Assembly: GCA_020055645.1 (NCBI GenBank)
Contig: CM034549.1
Coordinates: forward strand, 23,023,930 to 23,087,929
From: Tomocerus qinae
Taxonomy: Eukaryota > Arthropoda > Collembola > Entomobryomorpha > Tomoceridae
Reading direction: 5' to 3'
DNA: 64,000 nucleotides
The position numbers were made by a program, and so were the translations under genes. Under the pieces are notes generated by a model. It searched no databases. It saw only the letters and a program-made list of their open reading frames with translations, and was not told the DNA's origin. This document shows positions 44,601 to 61,043 of the stretch, one piece after another. Position 1 is the stretch's first letter. Each line of letters begins with the position of its first letter.

Positions 44601-47600
44601 CTGGTGTAGGTGCCTTAAAACTTACCATGAAAACGAGATTCGCTATTGTGAGAACAATAATTGTGGCAATGGTGACCAGTCGCCTCGCCCACAATTTGGA
44701 TTTAGACTCCAGAGAGCAAAGGGTATTGAAAAAGTTAAATGTGACTGAAAAGGACTGGAAGAAAAACAATTCCCGAATATTAACCATGGAATTCGTTGAG
44801 CGGAAATGCTTTTTCAGATAGCAATAACCTTCACGGAGAAGGTGGGAGTCCATAAAGCATATGTTTACCTTAGAGTCGGCTTTCACTGCAGAGTTATTCC
44901 ATGAAGACAAACAGCTTAGCAGGAGAAGAATGAATAAGCCTATCAGAGCCGTAACCAAAATCAACGCTCCGAAGGATATTACAAAGAAAGTTGCAATCGT
45001 TACAGCCAAAAGAGCACAAGGACAGGCCAATGATGATATTCCAGCATATGGCTCTTTATGGACCGTAAACTCCGTTTCCTTTACATCATCCTGAAAGCTT
45101 AGCGTCAGCCATTGCGTTTGCCGGGATAGATCTCTACACAAATCCAATTTACTCATTGAATCATCAGTTGTTTTATGGGAAAGGAAGTAATCTCGTTCAA
45201 ATCATTTCTCTCCATTGATCATTGTGATTATTTATTTAGCTTTCCCTACTTGTATCCGTCTCTTGATAACAATTCCTCTTTCAACCGCTGGCTGTAGTTC
45301 TCTATCTCCGATTTTCTAGGAGGATGACCATCATCGGCGGCACTCTGTTACCAATGAAAATCACATTTCACTGACTCGGAATATTGAATTGGTTAGGAAA
45401 ATTGTTTCGCAATATTATATGCATATTCCCCAATATATATATCCATCGCATATTCATTAACAAATAGTAAATGGATTGACATAATTTCCCAGTCAAAGTT
45501 TTCCTCACGTTTGAGTCTTCTGCAAATGTGGAATTCATGTCAGATGGCATGTCTTTTGTCACTACATCATCTCCCAGCAATTCTCCATTTTCCGTTATGG
45601 CAGGTGTATTCTCGCAAAACTACAAACAGGGTTATTTCAAATGACATTATGCAGAATTCAGACATTTACATGGAATAGAGAGAGTAGACAAGTCACTCTG
45701 CGGGATAAACAAAGCATTATGTTCATGAAGTTCACTAATGCAAACAGAAGAGTGATGTGCACAGACCACAGTTAGATCATGTACGGATTTGGAAGGCTGA
45801 CTCACATAATTGTCTTTTATCCTCAAATCAAACCAACTTTTTAGCATAATATTATCTCCCGACAAACACGATGTACACGAACTAGCACTATATTCCTTGA
45901 ATATAAGATCCTTCCCTACATATATTTACAAAGGTAGATTTTAATGGAGTAGCAAGTACCTCAACAGTTGTAGTTATGTATATAGGAGAGCTGAGTGTAT
46001 TAAAAGAACATGCTGTATGTAATCCAGACTCGCTCTTTTTTATCTTTTACTTACACTTCACTTACAGAGATTATCTTTAGGTACAACAGCTTATGGCAAT
46101 GGTAGTGCATGTAATAAGCTTACCTAGTACATGAATTCATGAATTGCATGATACCTACTGAAAGAGTTTCGTAAATACGTAGCATATGGAGTGAAATACT
46201 ATAGTAGATATAGCACATATAGTTTATAGTATAGTTTCCAATTTAATACTTTGAGCTTTGTACTACAGGTTACTCCAATGAAATTGGCAGCAAGAAAAAG
46301 TGTTTTATTCCATAACGTCATAAATTTTGGTAAGAAAATTGACAATGGGTTAGCGGTAGAGCTCTAACCCATCGCAATTAGGTTGAAACTGTGCTAATGG
46401 GTAACTTTGGGAATTGGAAGTAATAAATATCAACGGAAATGATAGTCGATGCTGCAATATTATTTATCCAATAAATGTAATACCTATACTTAGCTATCAG
46501 GTTACACCAGTCTTTCAAGGATACTAGACATTGCAACTGAAAGCTATACTACAACCTTGTTTGTACTTACACTGATCATTTTGGGATTGGGAGATCAATA
46601 AATACAAGTATGGTACAAATATGACAAATATTATATGCTGGTTTATACTAGTTAAATGTCTACTTTGGTTTTGAATTAGTTCTACGTGAATTGGTGTAAA
46701 TAGCAAGAAATGACGCGTGAGTCGAATGGAAATTCCAATTTGGAGAAGGGAATTTTTCTAATATGGTTGACAAGTTTTATGGTATTAAAAGTAAGCTCTG
46801 CACTGTACCGGTTTGATAACTCGAACGATGAAGTAAGTTTTGATGCCTGAGATTCTCAGTATTTCTTCGCGCTTTTCCCCATGGCCTGGTTCCACCTCAA
46901 ATTCATCATTTAGAAAACTGAGAGTTTTCTCGGATACATGAACTCTCCTGTAACAATTTATAGTGTTTGATTCCCAAGTTAATTTCAGCTATCATGTTTC
47001 CATTAATGTGGTTCGTTATTTTATCTAATACCCAGCCATTCCGCTACTTTCCATTTTGTTCGCGAGTTCTACATCTTTGGAGTAGACATCAAATTGCCAC
47101 TGCCGTTGTCCCATGACACCAGCTAAAATTGCACCAGTATGAATACCAACTCTCATGTCAATTCCAACCTGAACTTTGAACCGATCCCTGGACAAATATA
47201 TCTTTCATTACACTCAACTTTCTTTTCGTAACTTTCTCTTACAGATATAGTGCATATAAAGTATTCTATAACATACTAAGAAATAAAAAATTACTTTATA
47301 GCTTTAACCATGGACAAACCCATATGGACACACAAGACAGCATGATCGTTTCTTTCTTCCGGTGCTATTAATATCAAAGTAAGATTTGAGAAATATTTTT
47401 CATCATTAAAAACATATTATTACCCTTTGAGTTAGAATTACAATTTGTAAGTAAAAATTGTTCAGATATGAAAAATACCTCCGCAAATGCAGTAATAGCA
47501 GTCTCCCAAAATTTTAATACGTAATTGGTGGTATTTCTTAAAAAATTGAAAATCATTGTTATTAAAAACCCATAAAGATTGCAATATATTGACCTATAAA

Positions 47601-49535
47601 ATAAATAAGTACCTCGGCTAGCCTGTCAAATCTTGCAAAGAGTTCATTAAGAATCTTGACAAGTTCGGAAGCAGAGTATGTAGATGATATTGCAGTAAAT
47701 CCCACAATGTCGGCATAAAGTATACTAAGAAAAAAAGAAAAATCACTTTCCAGATTGTTTTTGTTACTATTTCCCAAGAGAAGACTAATTTGTTGAACGT
47801 ACCTGACATTTTCATGCCTACTCATATAAATCTTTTTGAATTGACCATCAACAGCAGCTCCTAAATCTTGTCTCATCTTTAATGCCAAATGTTCTGGAAG
47901 TACTGATAGTAATAATCTTTCCTAAAAGTGAAAGCCAAGAAAGGTATTCATAATTAATGATGTGAAAGTACAATACTGTAAAAAGTGAAAGTCGTGATTC
48001 AAACCTGTTCTTTAGCTTGTTCCTCAATTACTAATTTCATTTCGAGTGATTGCCTCGTGTCCATGAAAGCCCGTCTTTGTTTCTTGTCACTGAGATAAAA
48101 AGATAGTAAGCCCAAGACGTTTGTCGTAGCCAAAAGTATCAGATTAGCTCCAAGCTAGAAAAAAATGTGAATTCAAATTAGAAACTTTCTCCAGAGAGAG
48201 AACATAATAGTGTAAATAATTTGTAGGTAGCTACGTAGGAGAAAATAAACAGTACGTACTTGTAAGCCGATAAAGTTTTGAATCTTCCCTTTGATGAGAA
48301 CGATAGTTGTATGCGTAATGGCAAGAGGTAAAGTGTAGAGAATAACACTCTGCAGACGTAATGGAAGAGTAACCCAAATGAGAAAAGTTTCCAAAACAAT
48401 CCAGCCTAGTCCCGTTCTCAGAGGAATAGAATTGTCTGTTCTGAGTGCAATCGTCAAGAAAATTGTCAGTGACCAGAGAACGACGGGGATGTGGGGATTG
48501 CCTGAACATCCACGGACAGGAAGGAGCATAAATAATACGACAATGGAAGTAACAGCTAAACAGGTCATGTTTACAACTATGTAGCACATATCCCCTTGAT
48601 TGTTTCCAACTTCATTGTCCATGGACTCGTCATAAATTATACGTTCAAGTTTAGCAGTGCTAGGACTTCTTTTGTGTCGCCTGCTTATCTTACTTTGGCT
48701 ACTACTGTAGAGGTATTCGGAAGAGAAGTGTCTTCGGTGTGATCGATAGCGTCTCCGTAAACTTTTGTAACGGTTGTCATTTGCCTCCATGGGTAATGAA
48801 TGAATTGAATCTGGATGATGATGATGTGACATAGGATGAGCGTGGTGAGATTTGGTTTTCTCCTCCGAAGCAACTGAGACATTACTATGACCATGACTAT
48901 GATGAATGAAAATTGGATGGTGCATTTCTGCATCGGCAGAAACAGCGGAATACTTCAGTGGTGTATGATAAGGATGTTTCTCCCGGGTAATCATCCGATT
49001 CCGTCCTGGGTGATTTGTAAGCTTAAATACACTAGAGTCCAATTCTTCTCTGAGATCAAATTGTGAGCGGGTTTGAGTTGCTAGTTTGTGCAATCAAAAT
49101 GAAAACCAAATTAAGATATCAATTGTCACAAACTTTCTCTACGGATTACTTTATTTTATCTCTACCTGTCAAAAAGTATTTCGAAGGCAATAATTTAAAT
49201 AAAGTAGCATACGCATAATTACCTGGATCATCTCCGTTGGGATTAAGAAACTCAGCTCTGTCATGTCCTTCATGATGGTTATAAACAATCCAAAAGGAAT
49301 GAACAATGATTTGTGCAACGCAATAGAAAAGCACCGCATAGAGAAAGCAACGAAAGAGTTCCGTTCGCTTTTGATTGGTAGAATGTAGCTGGTAGAGCTT
49401 CTCGATTTCCGGATCACTAAACTTTTGACTAACTAATGGAAAAGTGCCTTTTTTGTTTCTTGTCGCGGGTTGAATTTTGATCACACTTAGGGAAGAATCA
49501 CATCGAACTGGGATCGGTCCAGACTCAGTGTCCAT
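41682..49535 (-). CDS. Ac3: Membrane adenylate cyclase, type 3 (Ac3/ADCY3)
   Basis: 22 exons on the minus strand, in transcript order: 49535-49223, 49080-48260, 48154-48005, 47921-47803, 47724-47613, 47536-47479, 47364-47295, 47187-47032, 46947-46809, 45895-45806, 45619-45509, 45344-45250, 45151-44869, 44754-44626, 44174-43855, 43772-43697, 43209-43114, 43011-42882, 42584-42502, 42406-42305, 42229-41981, 41900-41682. They give 1306 residues making cAMP from ATP. Two six-helix bundles each precede a cyclase domain. C1 has metal-binding D473 (YADIVGFT) and D517 (ILGDCYYC). C2 has K1132, D1212, N1219 and R1223. [19 protein letters not shown] and [18 protein letters not shown] point to type 3 among mammalian classes. 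Odd: about 184 residues with a His-rich tract (158-198) lie between helices 1 and 2. AATAAA overlaps the stop. The exons at 45806-45895, 45509-45619 and 45250-45344 (C1b linker) are the least certain. Confidence 0.9.
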
Positions 49536-52500
49536 CACGGCAGCTTTTATTTGCTCAGTCAATCTGTTTATTTACTTGCCCACCCGTGTCTGCAGGTGCT
49601 TAGGTTTGCATTTGCACCTTGCTTGCAAACGGAAATCCAATATTTCACTGTGCCAGTGTCACTAATGGGATGAGTAGCCATCATTTCGAGCTCTGATTCT
49701 TCTTCTGTCAAAAAAGAAAGCGAGGAAAAGTGTCTTGCTCTCCTAACGGCTTTTTCTGTATGGCTGGCCTCGTCCTCCGTCTGTCTCCTTTGGCTTCCTT
49801 TTCTCTCCTTTTCGTCTGGCTTCTCTAGTTGACTGGACTACTATACATTGGTCTTCCCAACCAACCTCTCTGGGTGGGTATGGCGCTATTATATACTGGC
49901 TAAGTTTAAGTAAGCTAGTTTTCAATAAAAGGACGCAAAGAAAATCTGTGGGATCTTTTCCAGAGTCGGCGCAAGACTTCTATCCGAGCATTTACCCGTT
50001 TTATCCGATCAATACACACTGTATATGTGGAAGGTGAGGTGAATCCTGAATCACAGACGGGTAGACGGGTTTTATACTTTACTCGCTCTCTCTCACACAT
50101 ACATACACACTTTCATTTACACAGGCCCTATACAGACAGTTGCAATGCAATTACTCCTCAACCAGCCTCATTGTCAGTAGTGGGCACAAGAGAAATAGAC
50201 TAAATTTTGACTTCAAGGCCCCTGCTCCACTCCTTTAAGTGATGTGACAGTCCCACCGTGCCATTCACTGTACCGGGAACTACACCTTCTACCTAAACAA
50301 CACTGTCAGCATGAAATAGATAAAGTACCTATCAAAATTTGAGAAACTAGGTAATAGCTTCTTCTGAGCTACCATAATCAGCCTAATAGCAATATCATCA
50401 TCCTCCTTCAACATATAGACCTCTAATAAGTATTGCATGAACCGACAGACTACTCACTCACTTGAAAAGAAAACCAGATAGGCAATTAAAAAGTGACTGA
50501 TTCTACCATGAAGGAACTATCCTGACTAAACCTCTATTATGTGACTGAAATAACTAATCTCCCAAATATATCTACTGAATATATATTAAGAAAAGCTATG
50601 TAAATAAGGAAATCTCCGTACCTGCTTTCGCTCCTCGTTTCTGTCCTTATTGCCTCCGGTCCTTCTCCTCTCTCTCTCTAACTGACTAAGAATATACTAC
50701 CGCAATTTGACAGGGAAATGTTGAACCAACTTTCTTCCTGAAACTTATAATACCGAGTTCTTGGAATGGAATACAGAAATAGGCTATTGATCATACATGA
50801 ACGAACCATGCACGACTGATATTCATAGCTCAACTATTGAGGTAGTTCCCTCCTGTCATGTCACTTACTAAGACAATATTAGAGTAGTTCTTGGACAGGT
50901 AGCCCATACTCTATATACTCATGATTATGACATTATGTAGAAATGTAGCGATGGATTCGTTGCAGCAAAACAATGCAGCTAGTTTCCTGTGAAAGCCTAA
51001 CCGATAGACATTATTCAATAAGTATTAGATTGAAATTGTGGGAGAAGACTATAGCTAAGTCCTCCTTTTGCAATTCCGACTTTCCTAATCGAACGCACAA
51101 TTGTGCACCTAATGCCAGGAATTTCTGTCTGGGCTGTAGTATTACATTACGACGGCTTATTTATAATTAAACGACTTCTGTTCCACGTACTAACCTAACC
51201 TATTAGTCACTCTCTTTCCCAAATCAGACTGAATCCAACTGATTGCAACCATTCCTCGATTAGGGAATTCAGAACCCATCGACTAAATGCGGTTTCCGCT
51301 CGGGGTATCTAGAACCAAGTCTTCGACTTACCTATATATATACAGCTCATATTCATATACATTTGGTGAATATGATTATATGGGAATTGAGTACTTGACT
51401 CTAACTTGTATTGTAAGATTGTAATTGATTGCAAACTGTTTAGTATATGATATTTATTGCACATTTCTGTACAATGAGTAATGTTCACTTAAGCAAACAG
51501 CTTTAAATGAAACTAGAAATACAAATTGTTAGGACTTGCGATTTGTCACTTTAGCCCGTATATATGCGTATGATAAATTAAATGAACATATCGAGAAAAG
51601 TAATTTATTGATTCATAGAAGAAATTCAAGAAATGGATTTAGTAGATAATTTGAAATGATGGATTTCAGTCGATTTCTACTAACTTTTGTATAGCATTTC
51701 ATAAATTGCTGAGCAGTGCCTAGAAAATTGAATTCATTGTCTTTTAGCAAAGATTTTAGCTCAATTAGCAGCTTTGAAAGTTTTGAAACTAAAGAAATTA
51801 TATTTAAGTGAATGAGAATGCTGTTAAAACATTCGGGTTGCACTCAATTTCCGATCCCGTTACATCATTCTAAAAATTCCAAATGCAGAGTTCAAACAAT
51901 TAAAATACATGACCATGACCGACTTCACAATTCATTGCCAGGTTTTTGTTTCCTTCCTGTTGGAGCCAAATGAATGATGTAAGGAAGGAAGGATTTGGGT
52001 CTGTTTACCTTGAGTTTAGATTACCTACTTGGCTCTGTTTACATTACTTTGCATCTACACTATTTTATGCAAGAGAATAGATATACAGCTGCAGCACTTG
52101 AGTCTTTATTCTTGATGTCGTGCTTACGATAAATAAAAATGTCATTGTCACTTCATGTAAACTAGATAGCTGTGCTAATCCGAAATCGAAATGGCATGAT
52201 TGCAATTAATGGACTTTATGGTAACAATAGGTAAATATTATTGTATACATCCTGCGCAATGTACTAAGCATTAATTACTAGAATGAGTATGGAGAAATAT
52301 GTAGAGCAAATCAATCAAATCAATTGTAAATCACTGTGAAATTGTGTAATTGGGGATTTATAATATTGCTATAAATGATGATGCAACTTTCCTAGTTATT
52401 GTACCTGAGTCGCAATTTAGAGGTAATGAGATTCTTAATCGGAAAATTACTGGACCCTAAAAAACTACCGGTTGTAGTTTTCGGATGATGCAATTTCATC

Positions 52501-54065
52501 AGGTTCTGTGTACAAAGAAACACTTGTATGTACATCTGAAGGACGTCGTGTATAGTGTGACGTATTATTCTGTGCTGTACATATATGTAAGCTCGTACGT
52601 ATTCGCAAAGACCAATGAAACAACGGAGATTAATGTGAACTAGTGATAAGAATACATTGTGCGTTGCAAATATGTAAAGTGTTCATTTGGTCGTCCGATA
52701 ATAAGCTTAACGTTTTAATACAATTACGCATCAAAAATCCATTTATTTCTATGTGCATAACTATAATATTGTAATTAAATTATTTAATAGCGTTTTCCTA
52801 TTTGCTTTATGAGCTTACGGAAATTTAATCCGCTTAAAATATCAATGATACAATCCTTTGGTTTTTATAGCATAGTATATATTGGTATAGTGTATGAAAG
52901 TTGGGGTATTGCATGTGCAAAATTTTGTGGTTGTGTGGGGTGCAGGGTTTAATAGATAGAAATTCGCAAGGAGCCAATGTTGATGTAATCCGTGTGTTGC
53001 TTTTACTCATACAGCTATAGAGACTCAATAACTTTTAGCCACGTATGATATGCAAGCAAGTAAGACCTAGGGGCATTTATACACGTAGAATAGGAAGGGG
53101 TAGAGTGTGGATAAGGCTTCAAATAACGAGAACTTTGTAGAAACAGTGAATAGAGAGTGTTCATAGTCCTATTAGAATAGAACTGTCCTCTCTAGAAGCC
53201 TCTCCTTTTGCTTGGGTTGGGGAACAAATTTGTGTGGATTTGTGTTTGTATGCAGGATAGAGAAACTTGTGATAAGGCATACTAACCCACGTTATCATAA
53301 GCTGCCTACTCCCAGATAAAAGTTTGTGCAAGCGTTTAAAACTTGAACGTTTGTGTTTGGTTCGATTGTATTTTGTATACATCGCAGTTCAGAGTACTTC
53401 AGAAAGTTCAGCTTCAGATTTGATTATTTTGGAACGAAAATACTTCGTTTTAGATCACTTAGCAGACTCATTGTCGTCTTTTCGTCATTTAGATCTACGC
53501 AGCTGAAATTACAAAGTCCTACTTTAATTCCCTGAAGTAATTTCTACGTTTCTAAACGCTAGTATCCTAGTATTCCTAATGCAAAATTTTCTTACGCAAT
53601 ATCCCCAACTGTGCAGAATATACAACTTAAACAAGAACTTCGCAGCATCTTCTTGAGAGAAATCTTTTCAAAGAAGTAGAAGGACGGACAGAACGGAAAA
53701 TATTAGTACTCAAGATATTAAATCGTTTGAAAATGACACCGATTTGTTTATAGAAGGTTTGTTGGTCAACAAGCTGTACGATCTACAGTGTGGATACAAC
53801 AATCAAAATCAATCACAATGGAATCCAAAGGGAAGCAATAAAGAGTTGTTCTGGCGAACGAAGGAAAAGGCATCTTTTCTGCAAATCAAAATAGTATATC
53901 ACTTGTTGAGGTTTAGAACAAGTTGGAAAATATTCACTGTCCATTAAAATCAAGATATTTCTCTTAGTTTTTCTATTTTCAAGTTCAAAGTTTCAAGACT
54001 TACGCCAACTTCAAGCATCTCATACATACAAAATCATTCTTTAATTACGTAGCAATTGTCATATT
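49536..54065. other. 4.5-kb intergenic region between divergent Ac3 and trbl
   Basis: It separates the 5' ends of the cyclase (-) and Tribbles (+) genes, so it should carry both promoters and 5' UTR exons. I recognise no other gene and no clear mobile element. Open frames are short and motif-free. Confidence 0.45.
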
Positions 54066-55511
54066 ATGGAAACGAAGACATACAGCACCTTTTTTACACA
54101 ACCTACGACGAGTACTTCTGCTGCGAGTACAACTGTGGATCCGAAATCATTTAAGCTCTTGAATGATGACAAGAATATTCTAAGCTTTTACGCTGCAAAC
54201 AATAACATTAATACTCAAATTCAAAACCAAAATCAACAAAGTTCTTCCTCAAGCTTATCCGCTTCTGATGACGCCAGCAGGCCATCCCATGTTTCTCTCC
54301 TCGGAGGAAAATATCTTCTTTTTTCGTCACCAAACCCAAATACGGCTTCGGCGTCTCCTTCTGGAGTAAGAAACTTCCAGCGATGTATCAACGTCGAAAC
54401 AAGAGATCAGTATACGTGTAAGGTGGGTTTGCCAAATAATTACAATGATGAATATTTAAATCATTTAAGTAGCGTTAATTTTGAGAATTATTTCTTTATG
54501 TAAGTAAACGTTTGTTGTAAATTATTAATAGGTTGTACCACGAAATGTTTCTGGACTAAGTCTTTTGGCCGCGTATCATCGTATGGATGAAGCTTGCGAA
54601 TTCGTCTGTAGAGCTCATGAAGTCGTCTTGAGCCCGAAGTCTTTCTATTTAATCATGCCCTATTCCCACAGCAATGTGCACAGTTACCTTTTGACCAAGA
54701 AACAACTTAACGAAAGGGAGGCAGCCAAGATTTTTAAGCAAATGGTACAAGCAGTACAATTTTGTCATGATAAAGGAATTGTCCTGAGAGATCTCAAAAT
54801 GGGAAAGTTTGTTTTTGCAGACGCTGAACGGTAAGGATGCTTTACTAGTTTTTTAGTTACTTTATATTACAGTTTGATTATTAAAGCAATAAATTCATTA
54901 GTGCCTATTTTTGTTTTAATTACAGGACTATCGTGAAATTAGAATCGTTGGAGGATTCAGTACTTCTTTCGAATCTGAATGATGACGGTCTCAATGACAA
55001 ACATGGATGCCCTAATTATGTTAGCCCGGAAAAAGCCGAGACTCTGAGAACTAATAAATCCTACCCCGGAAAAGCGACCGATGTCTGGGGATTGGGCGTT
55101 ATTTTGTACACCCTACTTGTTGGACGGTAAGTGTTTAACACAGCTAAAATAATATAAAGTTTTACATCAGTATATGACATTATTTCTAAGAAATCCTTTC
55201 TTTCTTACAGGTACCCATTCAGTGATCCTGATAATGACAACGGTAGACTTTTCTCTAAAATTCGAAAAGGAGATTTTATGATTCCAAATTATGTATCTGA
55301 TGCCGCCAAAAGCTTAATTCGTAATCTGTTGAACAAAAATCCAAGCGAGAGGTTTGACTGTTCGAAAATCTTGAAACACCGGTGGTTAATCGATAATGAA
55401 AACTTCGTTAGCTACAAAGACTCTATTCAAAAAAATGATTTATTTCACGAGAGAGAGATTACGAGAAAGGAAATGAATTGCGACCAGGTTGTCCCGGATT
55501 TCAAAATGTAG
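54066..55511 (+). CDS. trbl: Tribbles pseudokinase
   Basis: Exons 54066-54422, 54532-54830, 54926-55126 and 55211-55511 give 385 residues. Tribbles proteins are kinase-like scaffolds that bring substrates such as C/EBP factors or String/Cdc25 to the COP1 ubiquitin ligase and bind MEK1. Seen: a Ser/Asn/Gln-rich N-terminus; a kinase fold from about 80, with K119 at the ATP-lysine position (YTCKV) but no proper Gly loop; [12 protein letters not shown] at 203-214 in place of the catalytic HRD loop; SLE at 226-228 instead of [11 protein letters not shown] and [21 protein letters not shown] near the C-lobe end; and the COP1-binding DQVVP at 377-381. This pattern is specific to Tribbles. The start is the first ATG in the open frame. 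Long AT-rich DNA follows the gene. Confidence 0.95.
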
Positions 55512-58500
55512 GCGCTTCTGTTATTTAAGTTAGTTAAGCTTATTAAAATGATTTATAATGTTATTAGTCATATAGCTCGTTATCAGATTGTTCCAGTATT
55601 TCTTGTCCTGTATGAATGGTATAAAATGGAACAAATGTTATTACATAAGCTGTGCAATTTTTATTTTTTATCCGACTACGAGTATATTTAAACTGAGACT
55701 AGAGAGCCCATTTCTCCAGAAAATTTGAGTACCAATATCGATAAATATATCGATTACATTACATAATATCATTGATTGTTGTACTTATAAAAGTCTGATA
55801 GAAAATTATCCCTCTGCAAGTGCACATTATTCTTTCAAATAATGCGTCTTTCAAATTGGCAATCAATTTAATGTCATATAAATGCTATTAATACGTATTG
55901 ATTTGTTTGTCATTTTATTGCAATTGTACCGTCATCGTACAAGGAAAATTACAACACAAATTGTATTGTTTATCATATATTGCATTACTTAACTGGTTTT
56001 ACCTCGATGATGCATATCTTTGATTATGTTAACTACCTCTACACTATTAATTGCACGTTTATGGTAGCGAATGCTGTCTGTCATTCATAGTCAGTCATAA
56101 TAATATTTCAAGTATTATTGTATTATTTCATTATTTGAGATTTTTTTGGTTTAAGTAAGACTATAAATATATAGTTAACGAACGTATCGAACCGATAATT
56201 ATGTTATAATAAGAACAAAACTGTACCATAGTACCATTTGGTCGGCAGATTGGGAAGTTACATGACAAAGGTGGTATTCTTAAGTTTTTTAAATCCGTTT
56301 GGTCTGCAGAACTATGATTCCTAGAAACCAAATTAGGCTTCTTAAGGATAGACGGAGATAAAAAAGTTTATGATTAAAATAGCCACTATTTGTGCAAAAG
56401 CCAATTTTCCTCATCCTGCTTAGTTCAGTCATGTTAATTAATGACTTGAGACATTACATCAGCATAATACAAGTATGAAGGTTATCTATTGTAGCAATTC
56501 AGAGTTTTGAGTATTTTAAAGGTTAATGTAATTAAGGAAACATTTTTTGTCTTTTCTTATATGCTAAGATTGCCAACAACAAGTTTCAAATGCGGTTAAA
56601 TAATATAAGTAGATACTTTAGATTATTAAGCAAAATTAGCCTATGGATAATAATATTTATAACCAAGTATGTACAATGTGTGTATGTGACGTGTGTATGA
56701 GTATTTAATTCGACTGCTTGGGTAGGGTCCGAAATTTAATATTTTGTGTGAGAAAGGTAGAAAAGTGTAACAATCAGTAGCGAGCTGTAACCAACACCAG
56801 ACAAGTTTCCAACTAAAGTGATTAATAAAGTGCATTTTTATCCTATCTAAATCGTAAGACATAAGTAGTATACAACTGTAACTGTACTACTGAACTATGT
56901 CGGAAATTCAATCTCATTTACTATACACGTATCATTCATAAAATAGCGATGACCACAATTAATAAACAGGTACTTTGTAAGAATAACCTGAAATTTTTAG
57001 TAATGGCATGGGCGATATTTCTAAAGAGAAAGCTTTATTTGACATTGGTAATTATGCCATACAGCTTTCTATGGTTTCAGTGAAAGCATGGTGAAAAGCT
57101 TTGAAGTGGAGACGGTATAATATAGCCATCTTAAGTCCAAGTTGCCTTAAAAGTAAATATATAATTTTACATGTCAATTTACATATGGCTTAGGGAACAA
57201 AGATATTGTTAATTTCTATAAGATTCCACATTTACATGGCGAAAAGTCGTAAAATACATAAAGTTAAATTACCAACGAATGAACTAAATGAACAATACTA
57301 TTTTTTGAAGACTTGATATCTGTTTATCTACATATGTGAAGATTTAGAATTTTGATTAGATACATGTAAAGCGAGAGAAATTCTCAAATTCCTTTCTATT
57401 TTCCATACACCTTAGGTTTGCCAAAAGACTTAACTAGAGAGAAAGCTTTCTAGGATACGCACGCAGCTTTTACAGAATTTCTCAAGCAGGCCTTTCTCTT
57501 TTCCCAAATACAAAACTTTCACCAATGCTTTAACTCGTGTTAATTTCAAAAATTCGCTTTTGCTAATGTTGCTTTTCCATTTCTTGAAACTAATTTTATC
57601 TTTCCTATCATGACCTACAAGTTCAGTTGGTGACACAAATCAATCAACCATCAAAAAATGACAAACGTTAAAACTGTAATTAAATACGTACGTTTACTGG
57701 CTTTTCTGTTCAGAAATTCAATACATTGCTCAACAGTTGAATGAATGGTGAATGTATGTAGTTAATGAACTAAGTGTGTAACAACTAAACAATCCCCAGC
57801 TATATCTGAAGGACCGGAAGTAGCATAGCCAAAATGACATACCCTAATCATAAGACCATGCGAAGTTACAAATGAGAGAAATCACTCGACAATTCGACAT
57901 TAACGGGTTCAAAAAATTCATGGAAAATAAAATGTAGAAAAATTTAGACACAAGTGAAGAAACTTTTAAAATTAACCACCTACGATTGTGATGAACCTGG
58001 TAAGAAAATGCCCGAAAGAACTCTAAGGGATGTGCTCTTATTCCGAGACAACATTTTCGGTCAGGATATTGCCGAAATTCGGGCAAACTTTTGAATTTTT
58101 CTTTTGGTTACCCCTTTTTATATTCGATAGTTTTTTGGCCAACTTGGCCAACCTCTGGTTGCTGAGATCTACTGGGTTAAATCTCAGTGGTACACATTTC
58201 TCCACTTATTTTCAATGACTTGACATTACTCAGTGCCCTTATTGATGTAACACTTCCGGTTCTTCAGATATCGCTAGGTACTTTAGTTATTAGGCACCAA
58301 GTAATATAGTTATAATATATAAATGATGAGTTAATAGTGAAGTAAAATATGGCAACAAATTCACAAAAGCAATAAAACCAGTAGACTGTAGATACTTATG
58401 TCGAGAAACTACTTTAATTTAGTATTACTTTAATGTCCATTAGTAAAATGTACTATCAAACTATATACCTAAATCGAAATGATAATAATTAATATAATAA

Positions 58501-58600
58501 TTCGTTAAACACTTGTTGGCTTCTCCAATGCCTTTAATACATTAAGCTCCTAACAATACTACGATTACATGAAAATTTTCTCAATATATGCGTTCCGATT
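55512..58600. other. Intergenic between trbl and NDUFV1
   Basis: No gene recognised. Minus-strand frames at 57430-57636 and 57844-58086 are the longest. They show no family motif and I cannot join them into a convincing gene. Confidence 0.4.
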
Positions 58601-58605
58601 ATCTC

Positions 58606-58611
58606 TTTATT
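58606..58611 (-). terminator. Poly(A) signal of NDUFV1
   Basis: AATAAA on the minus strand, about 100 bp downstream of the NDUFV1 stop; the only canonical signal noticed there. Confidence 0.6.
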
Positions 58612-58708
58612 TCATAATTTGACTAACATGTGTATGTTAAATTTTGCACAGTTAATTAGAACGTAAATAAACATAATGTACATACAATATTTAACTGCAG
58701 ATCACACT

Positions 58709-61043
<2,335 letters not shown>

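Noticed and set aside
46345..46395. tRNA-like stretch GGGTTAGCGGTAGAGC
   Set aside because: It forms only a short hairpin (TGGGTTAG / CTAACCCA) and lacks a proper box B; it lies in an AC3 intron.
57430..58086. Possible two-exon minus-strand gene
   Set aside because: The frames have no recognisable motif, no convincing splice pair and no ATG context; not called.
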